Of a DNA stretch of 64,000 nucleotides, positions 34,903 through 43,219 are shown one piece after another. Origin of the DNA: Paractinoplanes ferrugineus (GTDB lineage Bacteria; Actinomycetota; Actinomycetes; Mycobacteriales; Micromonosporaceae); contig NZ_BOMM01000070.1 of NCBI RefSeq assembly GCF_016862195.1, forward strand, positions 31,506-95,505. The letters run 5' to 3'. The number at the start of each line of letters is the position of its first letter. Positions within the stretch are counted from its first letter, which is position 1. The position numbers and the translations under genes were made by a program. Below the pieces are notes generated by a model. It was not told the origin of the DNA. It saw nothing but the letters and a program-made list of their open reading frames with translations, and ran no database searches.

Positions 34903-35718
34903 GTGGGTGCTGCGGCGGGCTTCAGGCACGGCCACCTCTGGGAACTTCCGGACGGCACCGGCCTGCACGCCAGGCCGGGCGAGTTGACCGTCGAGGACGC
35001 GACCGGCCGGCTGTGCTGCCATTTGTGCGGCCGCTGGTACACGTCGCTGGGCTCGCACGTCCGCGCGCACGGCTACACCGCGGAGAGCTACCGCGCCGCC
35101 ATGGATCTGTACGCCGGAGAGCCCCTGATCGCTCGTACCCTGTCCGCGTCGATCCGGGACCGGCAGGCCGGCCGCTACCACCGCTCCGAGGAACTGCGTG
35201 AGGTTTTCGCCGCGGGAGCGGCCAGGCTGCGCGGCCGTGCCCGTGACGTCCGGTCCCGGCCCGAGCCCGCCCAGCGTGTCAACCGGCGCCGCGCCGCGTT
35301 GGAGGCGGGCCGCAGGACTGTCGCCACACGGCGTGCGCAGGAGCTTGCCGCCCGTCTGGGCGACATGACACTCGCCGAATACCTCCGCTCGGCGTACGCC
35401 GACGGGGCCAGTATGGAAACCCTTGCCGCCGTGACCGGCCTGGGCCGTGTCCGCCTGCGCGCCGCCCTCGACGACGCCGGTGTCGCGGTGCGCCCCGTCG
35501 GTACCAACACCCCGGAAGGGCGCCGGTCCCGCGCCCTGTCCGCCGACCGCGCCGCCGCTGAGCGCGTCGGCACCGATGATCTACCCACTTGGCTGGCGGA
35601 TCGGCACACCGCGGGGTGGTCCCTGGTCCGGCTCGCTGCAGCGGTCGGTCACAGCACGCACTGGGTGCGGTGGAGGCTCGAAAGAAACTCCGCACCGGTC
35701 CTCCGACACCTCGGATGA
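34903..35718 (+). CDS. Ros/MucR-type zinc-finger DNA-binding protein
   Basis: 271 residues. Residues about 37-70 hold CHLCGRWYTSLGSHVRAHG followed by TAESYRAAMDL: a Cys-x2-Cys-x9-His-x3-His finger as in Ros/MucR. The middle is Arg-rich, and two HTH-like segments follow (MTLAEYLRSAYADGASMETLAAVTGLGRVRLRAALDDAGV; WSLVRLAAAVGHSTHWVRWRLE). Probably a regulator. It starts at GTG 34903, 18 bases after operator h, so it should be induced with the nickel permease. Targets unknown. Confidence 0.7.
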   Translation: MGAAAGFRHGHLWELPDGTGLHARPGELTVEDATGRLCCHLCGRWYTSLGSHVRAHGYTAESYRAAMDLYAGEPLIARTLSASIRDRQAGRYHRSEELREVFAAGAARLRGRARDVRSRPEPAQRVNRRRAALEAGRRTVATRRAQELAARLGDMTLAEYLRSAYADGASMETLAAVTGLGRVRLRAALDDAGVAVRPVGTNTPEGRRSRALSADRAAAERVGTDDLPTWLADRHTAGWSLVRLAAAVGHSTHWVRWRLERNSAPVLRHLG

Positions 35719-35749
35719 CCACGGCCGCCGGCCGGAATATCCGAAACAA

Positions 35750-35783
35750 CTGCCTGATGATCGCAACTGCATCATAGTTGCAA
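35750..35783. promoter_or_regulatory. tandem Nur-type operators i1/i2 (ferritin-like-mntH promoter)
   Basis: CTGC CTGATGATC GCAA (35750-35766) runs directly into CTGC ATCATAGTT GCAA (35767-35783). Each is one mismatch from the perfect dyad, with 17-base centre spacing as in f1/f2. About 155 bases before GTG 35939. Confidence 0.65.
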
Positions 35784-35938
35784 GAGCAGACGCGGCCATC
35801 GGCCGCAGCCCATAAGCGAAGTCTGCTCCCGGAGTCTCCTTCGCCGCTCTCGCCTGCCTGATTGAGGATGCCGAGGCCGACTCCCTGCGCCCGCTGCCCG
35901 CGGACATTCCCGCATCGTCATCACGTCAGGGAGCACAC

Positions 35939-36889
35939 GTGTTCGGAACCAAGCTCGTCAAAGAAATGATCAGCCGCAGCGCCGAGAACGGTGCCGACCG
36001 GCGCCGCTTCCTGCAGAGCGCCGGTGCCATGGGTCTCGGGGTCCTGGGCGGCAGCGTGCTCGCCGCCCCCGCCTTCGCCGCTCCGGACACCGCGGACGGC
36101 ACCACCGACGAGGCCGGTGCCGCAGCCGCCCCGAGCGACGGGGCAGTTCTCAACTTCGCGCTGAACCTCGAATACCTCGAAGCAGAGTTCTACCTGCACG
36201 CCGTCAACGGCGAAGGGCTGGCCGACACCTTCACCACCGGCAAAGGCACCCGGGGCGGAGTCACCGGCGGTCGGGCGGTCAAGTTCGACACCCCCGCGAT
36301 CCGCCAGTACGCCCAGGAGATCGCCAACGACGAACGCGCCCACGTCAACTTCCTGCGCGGCGCGCTGGGCAAGTCCGCGGTGTCCCGGCCGGCCATCGAC
36401 ATCCGCGACAGCTTCACCGCCGCCGCCCGCGCCGCCGGCGTCGTCGGTGCGACCGAGACCTTCGACCCGTACGCCAACGAGAACAACTTCCTGCTCGCGG
36501 CGTACCTGTTCGAGGACGTCGGCGTCACCGCGTACAAGGGTGCGGCCCCGCTGATCACCAACAAGACCTACCTGGAAGCCGCCGCCGGGATCCTCGCCGT
36601 CGAGGCCTACCACGCCGCGACCATCCGTACGTCGCTGTTCGAGAAGGACCTGGCCCCGGTTGTAGCGAAGCTGTCCGCCGCGCGGGACTCGCTGGACGGC
36701 AAGACCGACATCGACCAGGGTCTCACCGCCTACGGGCGGGCCAACATCAACCCGACGAACAAGAGCGGCATCGCCTACAGCCGCACCCCGGGACAGGTCC
36801 TCAACATCGTGTACCTGAACCCCGGCAAGGTCAGCAGGGGCGGCTTCTACCCCAAGGGCCTCAACGGCGACGTCCGCGTCTCCGGCTGA
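35939..36889 (+). CDS. Tat-exported ferritin-like domain protein
   Basis: 316 residues. Twin-arginine signal (RRRFLQSAGAMGLGVLGGSVLAAPAFA), then a four-helix ferritin-like domain: LNFALNLEYLEAEFYLHAV, EIANDERAHVNFLR, DVGVTAYKGAAP, AVEAYHAATIRT, each carrying Glu/His candidates for a dimetal site. Similar proteins are annotated as PF13668/desiccation-related. GTG 35939 with GGGAG upstream. Likely binds iron or manganese outside the cytoplasm; activity unknown. Confidence 0.8.
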   Translation: MFGTKLVKEMISRSAENGADRRRFLQSAGAMGLGVLGGSVLAAPAFAAPDTADGTTDEAGAAAAPSDGAVLNFALNLEYLEAEFYLHAVNGEGLADTFTTGKGTRGGVTGGRAVKFDTPAIRQYAQEIANDERAHVNFLRGALGKSAVSRPAIDIRDSFTAAARAAGVVGATETFDPYANENNFLLAAYLFEDVGVTAYKGAAPLITNKTYLEAAAGILAVEAYHAATIRTSLFEKDLAPVVAKLSAARDSLDGKTDIDQGLTAYGRANINPTNKSGIAYSRTPGQVLNIVYLNPGKVSRGGFYPKGLNGDVRVSG

Positions 36890-36899
36890 CCGATCGGTC

Positions 36900-36930
36900 G
36901 AGGTCCGCCCCGTGCTGCGGGGCGGACCTC
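36900..36930. terminator. perfect 13-bp stem with 5-base loop between ferritin-like gene and mntH
   Basis: GAGGTCCGCCCCG - TGCTG - CGGGGCGGACCTC. No T-run follows; it may lower read-through or stabilise the upstream mRNA. Confidence 0.65.
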
Positions 36931-36955
36931 GCAGCCCCGAGGATGGAATCCGTTC

Positions 36956-38224
36956 GTGACACAGACTTCGCAGCAGGCACACCTTGACCGACTGCCGGCG
37001 GCGCCGAGCAGACTGAGAGTCGCCGCGGCGCTGGGACCGGCGTTCGTCGCGGCCATCGCCTACCTCGACCCCGGCAATTTCGCCACCAACTTCGCCGGTG
37101 GCTCCAGCACCGGCTACCGGCTCGTCTGGGTCGTGGTGCTGGCCAACGTCGTGGCCATGCCCATCCAGTACCTGGCGGCCAAGCTCGGCATCGTCACCGG
37201 CCGTAGCCTGCCGCAACTGTGCCGCGAGACGATGCCCCGCCGCACCAGGTGGTTCATGTGGGGGCAGGCGGAGATCGTCGCCATGGCCACCGACCTGGCC
37301 GAGTTCGTCGGCGCCGCGATCGGGCTCAACCTGCTGTTCGACATGCCGCTGCCGGTCGCCGCCGGCGTCACCGTGGTGCTGGCCTACGCCGTGCTGGCCT
37401 TCCAGCGTCGTGGCCACCGCCCGTTCGAACTGGCCGTCGGATCGATGCTCGCGCTGATCTGCATCGGGTTCCTCTATCTGACCCTGCGCATCCCGCCCTC
37501 GGCCACCGAGGTCCTCAACGGCCTGGTGCCGAGCTTCGCCGGGTCACAGACCCTGCTGCTCGCCGTCGGCATCATCGGCGCCACCGTCATGCCACACGCC
37601 ATCTACCTGCACTCCGGGCTGATGAGCAGCCGGATGCCGAGTTCCGGAGTCGAACCCCCGAAACGGCTGCTGCACTTCGCCCGCATCGACATCGGCATCG
37701 CGATGGGCATCGCCGGGCTCGTCAACCTCAGCATGCTGGTGGTCGCGGCCAAGCTGTTCTACCAGGGTGGCGATTCCGCCCCGATCGGCCTCGACGAGGT
37801 GCACAGCCGGCTGGCCGAGACCGTGGGCGGCAGCGTGGCTCTGGCCTTCGCCGCCGCGCTGCTGGCCTCCGGCATCTCGTCCTCCAGCGTCGGCACGGCC
37901 GCGGGACAGATCATCATGGACGGCTTCCTGAACCTGCGCATTCCGATCTGGCTGCGCCGCGCGATCACCATGGCACCCGCTGTCATCCTGCTGACCTCCG
38001 GCATCGACCCGACCAAGGCGCTCGTCCTCAGCCAGGTGGCGTTGTCGTTCGGCATCCCGTTCGCGCTCGGCGCTCTGCTGTGGCTCACCAGTCGGCGCCG
38101 CATCATGGGCGACCACGTCAACACCCCGGCCATGACGGCGGGCATGCTTCTGGTGGTGGCCGTGCTCAGTGGCCTGAACCTGATGCTGCTGGGCCAGCAG
38201 ATCGCCGGTTGGCTCGGCGGTTAG
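36956..38224 (+). CDS. mntH: NRAMP-family Mn2+/Fe2+ transporter
   Basis: 422 residues, 11 spans. Helix 1 AYLDPGNFATNFAGG (Asp-Pro-Gly-Asn) and helix 6 GATVMPHAIYLHSGL (Met-Pro-His), the metal-coordinating helices. Proton-coupled uptake of divalent metal. GTG 36956 follows GGATGGA; 66 bases after the ferritin-like gene with a hairpin between. Second gene of the unit behind operators i1/i2, linking it to the same regulon. Confidence 0.92.
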   Translation: MTQTSQQAHLDRLPAAPSRLRVAAALGPAFVAAIAYLDPGNFATNFAGGSSTGYRLVWVVVLANVVAMPIQYLAAKLGIVTGRSLPQLCRETMPRRTRWFMWGQAEIVAMATDLAEFVGAAIGLNLLFDMPLPVAAGVTVVLAYAVLAFQRRGHRPFELAVGSMLALICIGFLYLTLRIPPSATEVLNGLVPSFAGSQTLLLAVGIIGATVMPHAIYLHSGLMSSRMPSSGVEPPKRLLHFARIDIGIAMGIAGLVNLSMLVVAAKLFYQGGDSAPIGLDEVHSRLAETVGGSVALAFAAALLASGISSSSVGTAAGQIIMDGFLNLRIPIWLRRAITMAPAVILLTSGIDPTKALVLSQVALSFGIPFALGALLWLTSRRRIMGDHVNTPAMTAGMLLVVAVLSGLNLMLLGQQIAGWLGG

Positions 38225-38325
38225 GGAGCTCAGGGTCGGCGCGGGGCCTCTTGACTGTCGTCGGGCACTGATCGGGTGGGTCCGCCATCGCGCTGGACAT
38301 GCGATGGTCGAACGGGCTGCACCCG

Positions 38326-38756
38326 TCATCGGTGTCCGCGATGCAGGTTCGTGATGCCTACCTCGACATCGGTGGACGAAGTTCGCAGCACGCGACGCCA
38401 CGCGGTGGTGGCGACCTGGACGGCGTCCCAGGGGCTGCCGAGCGGTGGGGTGTAGGAGAGGTCGAGGTCGGCGATGCCGTCGACGGTGGCGCCGTAGCTG
38501 ATGGCGGTGGCGTACGTGTCGACCCGTTTGGCGATCTCCGCGTCGCGGGCTCCGAGAAGTTGGGCGCCGAGCAGCCGCCCGGTGCGGCGGTCGCCGGTGA
38601 TGCGCAGGTGCACGGGTGTGGCGCCGGGGTAGTAGGCCTTGTGGTCGTCGGCGGTGGTTGCCACGGTGACCGGGTCGAAGCCTGCCTGGCGGGCGGCGGC
38701 GTCGCGCAGGCCGGTGCCGGCGGCGACGAGGTCGAAGACTGTGACGGCTGACGCTG
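38326..38756 (-). pseudogene. C-terminal fragment of an FAD-dependent disulfide oxidoreductase
   Basis: In one frame the minus strand reads TVFDLVAAGTGLRDAAARQAGF, ATTADDHKAYYPGATPVHL, RRTGRLLGAQLLGARDAEIAKR and DLDLSYTPPLGSPWDAVQ, the dimerisation domain of NAD(P)H/CoA-disulfide-reductase-like enzymes. The FAD and NAD domains (about 300 residues) are missing upstream. Remnant, not a working enzyme. Confidence 0.75.
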
Positions 38757-38902
38757 TATCGCGTGCTGGGGGAGCGGATGCGGGCTGTCGGTAGGAGCCA
38801 GCGGACGGTCGGAGGATCCTCCTCCCGACCTTGCCTCGGCGGCGCGGTGACCGTCGCTGGCCGATGGCGGAGACTGCGGGATGTGACCGTAGGGTCGAGG
38901 CC

Positions 38903-39724
38903 GTGCAGACACCGCAGGCCGGCGATCAGCGTGTCGTCCGGTGGGCACCGGTGGCATTCGCCGCCGGCGCCGCGGTGGGTGTGCTCGGCGGAATGATCGG
39001 CCTCGGCGGGGCCGAGTTCCGGCTTCCCCTGCTGATCATGCTGTTCGGGTTCGCCGCCCTGCAGGCGGTCATCCTGAACAAGGCCCTGAGCCTTGTCGTG
39101 GTCCTGACCGCCCTGCCCGCCAGACTCGCGGCTGTTCCTCTATCGGCGCTGACGCCGCACTGGGCTGTGGTGGTCAACCTGCTCCTCGGCAGCCTCGCCG
39201 GCGCCTGGATCGGCGCGTCCTGGGCCACCCGGATGCGCTCATCCACGCTGTACCGGGTGCTGGCCGTCCTGCTGATCCTCATCACCGGTGCGCTGATCGC
39301 CAATCACGTCGGGACTCTGCACCACGTCGACATGCCGACCGCTGCGACGGTCACGGTGGGCGTGGTCGCCGGGTTCTTCATCGGCGTGGTCGCCGCGATC
39401 ATGGGTGTCGCCGGCGGCGAACTGCTCATTCCTACGATCGTGCTGCTGTTCGGCACTGACATCAAGATCGCGGGGAGCCTGTCACTGGCGGTCTCCCTGC
39501 CGACCATGCTGGTCGCGTTCGCCCGTTACAGCCGGGACGGCAGCTTCACCGTCCTGCGCCGCCACGCCCGCTTGGGCCTCATCCTGGCGGCGGGCTCCGT
39601 CACCGGGACCGTCCTGGGCGGGCTGTTGCTCGGGGTGGTTCCCGAAGTGGTCCTGGTGCCCGGTCTGGCTGTGCTGCTTGTGCTTTCGTCGCTGAAAGTC
39701 TGGCGTCACGCCACGACCGGATGA
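38903..39724 (+). CDS. TauE/SafE-family membrane permease
   Basis: 273 residues, about 8 spans. Two glycine-rich repeats: GAAVGVLGGMIGLGGAEFRLPLLIMLFG and FFIGVVAAIMGVAGGELLIPTIVLLFG. Family members export sulfite, sulfoacetate or other organosulfur anions. GTG 38903 follows AGGGTCGAGG. It lies between two truncated redox-enzyme genes, so its original partner genes may be lost. Confidence 0.85.
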   Translation: MQTPQAGDQRVVRWAPVAFAAGAAVGVLGGMIGLGGAEFRLPLLIMLFGFAALQAVILNKALSLVVVLTALPARLAAVPLSALTPHWAVVVNLLLGSLAGAWIGASWATRMRSSTLYRVLAVLLILITGALIANHVGTLHHVDMPTAATVTVGVVAGFFIGVVAAIMGVAGGELLIPTIVLLFGTDIKIAGSLSLAVSLPTMLVAFARYSRDGSFTVLRRHARLGLILAAGSVTGTVLGGLLLGVVPEVVLVPGLAVLLVLSSLKVWRHATTG

Positions 39725-39835
39725 GCGATCACCGCGCCGAGCCCGGTAAGACGGCACGGCCGACGCCGGCTCAGGTGCGTCGCCGGCCGGCGCCCTCGGC
39801 TGTTGCCGTGCCGCGCATTCCGGGCCCGGGAGCGG

Positions 39836-40178
39836 TCAGAGCTCGAGGCATGACGCGATGAAGCGTTCCGCGTCCAGCGCGGCGGCGCAACCGGTGCCAG
39901 AGGCCGTGATGGCCTGGCGGTAGGTGTGGTCGACGCCTGCGGCGACCACGCCCGGAACGTTGGTACGCGTGCTGGGGGCGTCGACCTTGACGTAGCCCTC
40001 GTCGTCCATCTCGACCTGACCCTTGAACAGCTCGCTGCGGGGGTCGTGGCCGATCGCGACGAAGACGCCGGTCACGTCGAGCACCTTGGTCTCGCCGGTC
40101 TGCACGTTGCGCAGCCGGGCGCCGACCACCTTGCCGTCGTCACCGAGGATCTCCTCGACGACGCTGTTCCAGTCGACC
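39836..40178 (-). pseudogene. trxB: C-terminal fragment of thioredoxin reductase
   Basis: The frame reads WNSVVEEILGDDGK, VRLRNVQTGETK-like ARLRNVQTGETKVLDVTGVF, VAIGHDPRSELF, then VPGVVAAGVDHTYRQAITAS. TrxB normally has AAGDVVDHTYRQA here, so two residues including the FAD-binding Asp are deleted. The N-terminal two thirds are missing and the frame joins unrelated sequence at about 40180. Nonfunctional remnant. Confidence 0.8.
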
Positions 40179-40199
40179 GGGTTCTGCGGCACCGGCATC

Positions 40200-40460
40200 A
40201 GCGCCGAGCAAGCCGGACCCCACATCGCCGCCCGCCTCGGCATCGACCCCGAGCTGCCCGGCGCCCTGGCCGCCGCCATCATCGCCCTGCTACCCACCAC
40301 AACCAGCACCACCGACGCCGTACGCGCCGCCGCCGCGCAGATCGGCCTGGACCCCCACATCGCCCTGCAGATCGCCACCGACTCCGACGAACCCGGCGCC
40401 CTGCCCAGCGTCGCAGGACTGATCACACTCACGCCCTCCGCGGCAGGACGGTGCTGCTGA
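40200..40460 (+). pseudogene. unidentified coding-like fragment abutting the trxB remnant
   Basis: Plus-strand frame ISAEQAGPHIAARLGIDPEL ... AAAAQIGLDPHIALQIATDS ... ending GRCC. The composition is that of real actinomycete protein, but there is no start and the upstream frame is antisense to the trxB fragment. Likely the 3' piece of a gene cut at a recombination junction. Confidence 0.35.
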
Positions 40461-40542
40461 TCCGAAGGCCAGCCGCTTCAACGGCATGACCACCGACTAA
40501 GGTCCGACGGCTCAGTCTCCAACGGCATGGATTGAGTCGCGG

Positions 40543-40827
40543 TTATGCGTCGCGCACCGGCCGAGCCTTGATCACGCACTCACGGCGCCCAAATTCTGCC
40601 ATGCGTGGCGCCGGAACGGGCTCATCCCGGCCGCCGTCCACGACGTCGTTGAACAATCCAGTCCAGAAAGCCTGTGCGGCTGTCACATCGGCTCCGAGCA
40701 TCGTCCGGCGACTCCGATCGGCCAGAGCCGCCGTCGGCGAGCCTCCGAGGCCCACCTCTTTGTCGTCGTGCTCAGCGTGTACCGCGATCAGCGCATCATC
40801 GTCGCGCTGAGATATCGGCGACATCAC
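40543..40827 (-). CDS. hypothetical 94-residue protein
   Basis: MMSPISQRDDDALIAVHAEH with an acidic N-terminus and a basic C-terminus. No family recognised and no clear ribosome site. Could be a fragment or chance. Confidence 0.3.
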   Translation of the reverse strand: MMSPISQRDDDALIAVHAEHDDKEVGLGGSPTAALADRSRRTMLGADVTAAQAFWTGLFNDVVDGGRDEPVPAPRMAEFGRRECVIKARPVRDA

Positions 40828-40840
40828 CGCTCACGCACCA

Positions 40841-40864
40841 AACCTTCAAGTCAACTCAAAGGTT
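40841..40864. promoter_or_regulatory. MerR-type operator/promoter (merR1-ACR3)
   Basis: AACCTT-N12-AAGGTT dyad, 13 bases before the GTG of the MerR gene, as in self-regulated MerR-family promoters with a long spacer. Confidence 0.65.
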
Positions 40865-40876
40865 TACGGTTCTCGG

Positions 40877-41329
40877 GTGCTCATCTCCGACGTCGTGGCC
40901 AGGGCGAGTATCCCTGCCACCACCCTGCGCTACTACGAGGACCTCGGACTCATCACGGCTCGGCGTAGCCCAAACGGCTACCGCACCTACGACGAGAGCG
41001 TCTTGGACCGGTTGGCGATGATCGAGGCGGCCAAACAACTCAATCTGTCACTGCCGGAGACCGCGGAGCTGCTACTCGTGGTCGACAGCGACAGCTGCAC
41101 CCAGGTCCACGAGGTAATGCATCCGACCCTTCAGCAGCGACTACGCGATGTCGACGAACGGCTGGCGAGTCTGCAACGGCTCCGCGACCGGCTCGCCGCC
41201 GCCACCCGACGAGTGGCGGCGTGCCCCGACAGCGGCGACTCCTGCCGCAGCGAATGCGCCCTGCTCACCGACCAGCGGCTGAACTGCACCACCACCAGCC
41301 CCGCACACGAGGGAACCCGGACGCGATGA
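40877..41329 (+). CDS. MerR-family metal-responsive regulator 1
   Basis: 150 residues. N-terminal HTH with TTLRYYEDLGLITARRSPNGYRTYDESVLDRLAMIEAAKQL, a coiled-coil dimer helix, and a Cys-rich tail CPDSGDSCRSEC plus a further Cys (LNCTTT) that could bind a soft metal or metalloid. Overlaps the next gene by ATGA; likely activates it and itself. Confidence 0.85.
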   Translation: MLISDVVARASIPATTLRYYEDLGLITARRSPNGYRTYDESVLDRLAMIEAAKQLNLSLPETAELLLVVDSDSCTQVHEVMHPTLQQRLRDVDERLASLQRLRDRLAAATRRVAACPDSGDSCRSECALLTDQRLNCTTTSPAHEGTRTR

Positions 41330-42327
41330 CCATGCGCCGCACCGTCGAATGGTGGGACGCCCAGCAGATCCCGCTCTACCTCGCCGCGATCGCCGTCGGC
41401 GCGATCGCCGGACTGGCCGCACCGCAATGGGCCCCGGGGCTCACCCACGCGATCAACCCGGTCCTGGCGCTGCTGCTGTTCGCCACGTTCCTCGGTGTCC
41501 CACTGGTCGAGGTCGGCCGCGCGTTACGCGACATCCGCTTCCTGGGCACCGTCCTGGCAGTGAACTTCCTCGTCATGCCCACCGTCACCTTCGGGCTGTC
41601 GCGCTTCGTCGCCGGCGACCGTGGGCTGCTGCTCGGCGTACTGCTGGTCCTGCTCACCCCCTGCGTCGACTACGTCATCGTGTTCACCGGTCTGGCCGGC
41701 GGCGCTCGCGCCCGGCTGCTCGCGGCCGCACCTCTGCTCATGGCCGCCCAGATGCTGCTGCTCCCGGTTTACCTGTACCTGTTCGCCGGATCCGACGTCC
41801 TCGCTGTCGTCGACATCGAACCGTTCCTGGAAGCGTTCCTCGTCCTGATCGCCGTGCCACTGGCCGCCGCGGCGCTCGTGCAGGCAGCCGCACCCCGGCA
41901 CCGGGCCGGACGTGCCGTCGAGGAGGCCATGGCCGCGGCGATGGTGCCGCTGATGATGGCCACCCTCGCCGTGGTCATCGGCTCCCAGATCGCCGCGGTC
42001 GGCGCCGAAGCCGTCGCACTGCTGCAGGTGGTGCCCCTGTACGCGGCCTTCGTCGTGATCGCCGTGCTCATCGGCAGGCTGGCCGGCCGGATCGCCCGGC
42101 TCGATGTGCCCGCCACCCGGGCGATCATGTTCTCCGTCGCCACCCGCAACTCCCTGGTCGTGCTCCCGCTCGCCCTCGCCCTACCTCAAGCGCTGCACAT
42201 CGCACCCCTGGCCGTAGTGACCCAAACGTTGGTCGAACTGATCGCGATGGTCGTCCTCGTCCGCCTCGTCCCGCTGATCACCCGCGAACCCGACAGTTCC
42301 CATCTCGTAGCACCATCACCCGCATAG
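41326..42327 (+). CDS. ACR3/bile-acid-symporter-family arsenite-type efflux permease
   Basis: 333 residues, about 10 spans. Conserved LLTPCVDYVIVFTGLAGG (Cys in the fourth span region as in Acr3) and SVATRNSLVVLPLALALP. Exports arsenite/antimonite in characterised homologues. Coupled to merR1 by a 4-base overlap, so a metal(loid)-inducible pump is likely. The substrate is inferred. Confidence 0.8.
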   Translation: MTMRRTVEWWDAQQIPLYLAAIAVGAIAGLAAPQWAPGLTHAINPVLALLLFATFLGVPLVEVGRALRDIRFLGTVLAVNFLVMPTVTFGLSRFVAGDRGLLLGVLLVLLTPCVDYVIVFTGLAGGARARLLAAAPLLMAAQMLLLPVYLYLFAGSDVLAVVDIEPFLEAFLVLIAVPLAAAALVQAAAPRHRAGRAVEEAMAAAMVPLMMATLAVVIGSQIAAVGAEAVALLQVVPLYAAFVVIAVLIGRLAGRIARLDVPATRAIMFSVATRNSLVVLPLALALPQALHIAPLAVVTQTLVELIAMVVLVRLVPLITREPDSSHLVAPSPA

Positions 42328-42423
42328 CCCCGTCCACCACGGGAGGCTACGGTCGGATCTCTCGCGGCACATCGCCGGTGAACCGGCCCGGACGCCAAGA
42401 CGGTGCACCGGAAGGACTTGCAT

Positions 42424-42441
42424 CCTGTACCCGGGTACAGG
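42424..42441. promoter_or_regulatory. mercury-type MerR operator
   Basis: CCTGTACCCGGGTACAGG, an 18-bp perfect palindrome between TTGCAT (-35) and TTACC (-10 side), 14 bases before the next ATG. Same architecture as mer promoters (GTAC arms within a 19-20 bp spacer). Confidence 0.75.
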
Positions 42442-42455
42442 CTTACCGTCATGGC

Positions 42456-42788
42456 ATGACCAGCGATGACCGGGCATGGGTGCCTGAGGCGTGCACCCTG
42501 CCCACCGTGGAGCGGCCACTGCGGCTCGCCGAGTTCGATGATCTGTTCGCCACCGCCTTGCGCGGCCAGCAGCGGCTGTCTGCCACGGCACTGCGGTGGT
42601 CCCTCGACCCAGCGGCTGAAGCGACCGCCCGGGACCTGACCAACCGGGAAAGCTCCTGCTGCTCCTTCTTCTCCTTCTCCTTCACCACAGCGGACCCAGT
42701 CCTGCAGCTGGATGTCGAGGTCCCGGCCGCGCACGTCAAGGTCCTGGACGCACTCGCCGCCCGTGCGGCCCAGACAGCGGCAGTATGA
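42456..42788 (+). CDS. conserved small protein of mercury-type cassettes, unknown function
   Basis: 110 residues, ACTLPTVERPLRLAEFDDLF and a central RESSCCSFFSFSF with a Cys pair that could bind metal. I remember similar proteins beside MerR genes in actinomycetes but no assigned activity. ATG 42456 is directly behind the palindromic operator, and its end overlaps merR2 by ATGA. Confidence 0.7.
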   Translation: MTSDDRAWVPEACTLPTVERPLRLAEFDDLFATALRGQQRLSATALRWSLDPAAEATARDLTNRESSCCSFFSFSFTTADPVLQLDVEVPAAHVKVLDALAARAAQTAAV

Positions 42789-43219
42789 GCGGGCTTCGCA
42801 GCAGCCAGGTCGCCGCCGCGGCCGGGGTCAACCTGCAGACGCTGCGCTACTACGAACGCCGCGGCCTGCTCGCCGAACCGGAACGAAGCCTGGGCGGGCA
42901 CCGCCTGTACCCGCCGGCCACCGTCGCCCTGCTCAACGTCATCAAGGCAGCACAGCGGCTCGGTTTCACCCTCGACGAAGTCGCCGAACTGCTCGACACC
43001 GGGCGCCGCCGGCACCCCACCGCTGATCTCCGGCAACGCGCCATGGACAAAATCACCGAGATCGACACGCGGATCGCCGATCTGACGGCCATCCGCGCCG
43101 CACTCACCGACGTCGTCGATGCCCGCTGCGACAGCCTCACCAACTGCACCTGCGCCGATTGCCCTATCCCGTTCCTGACCATCGGCGCCGCCGACCGCTC
43201 CCAGGGGGAACCCGCATGA
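42785..43219 (+). CDS. merR: MerR-family regulator 2, mercury type
   Basis: 144 residues. HTH VNLQTLRYYERRGLLAEPERSLGGHRLYPPATVALLNVIKAAQRLGF, then a C-terminal ARCDSLTNCTCADCPIPF whose cysteines match the Hg-binding end of MerR. ATGA overlaps on both sides place it inside a three-gene operon. Confidence 0.85.
   Translation: MSGLRSSQVAAAAGVNLQTLRYYERRGLLAEPERSLGGHRLYPPATVALLNVIKAAQRLGFTLDEVAELLDTGRRRHPTADLRQRAMDKITEIDTRIADLTAIRAALTDVVDARCDSLTNCTCADCPIPFLTIGAADRSQGEPA

Noticed and set aside
35921..37417. 498-residue minus-strand frame opposite the ferritin-like and mntH genes
   Set aside because: Val/Gly-rich antisense frame with no domain; it also crosses the 13-bp hairpin.
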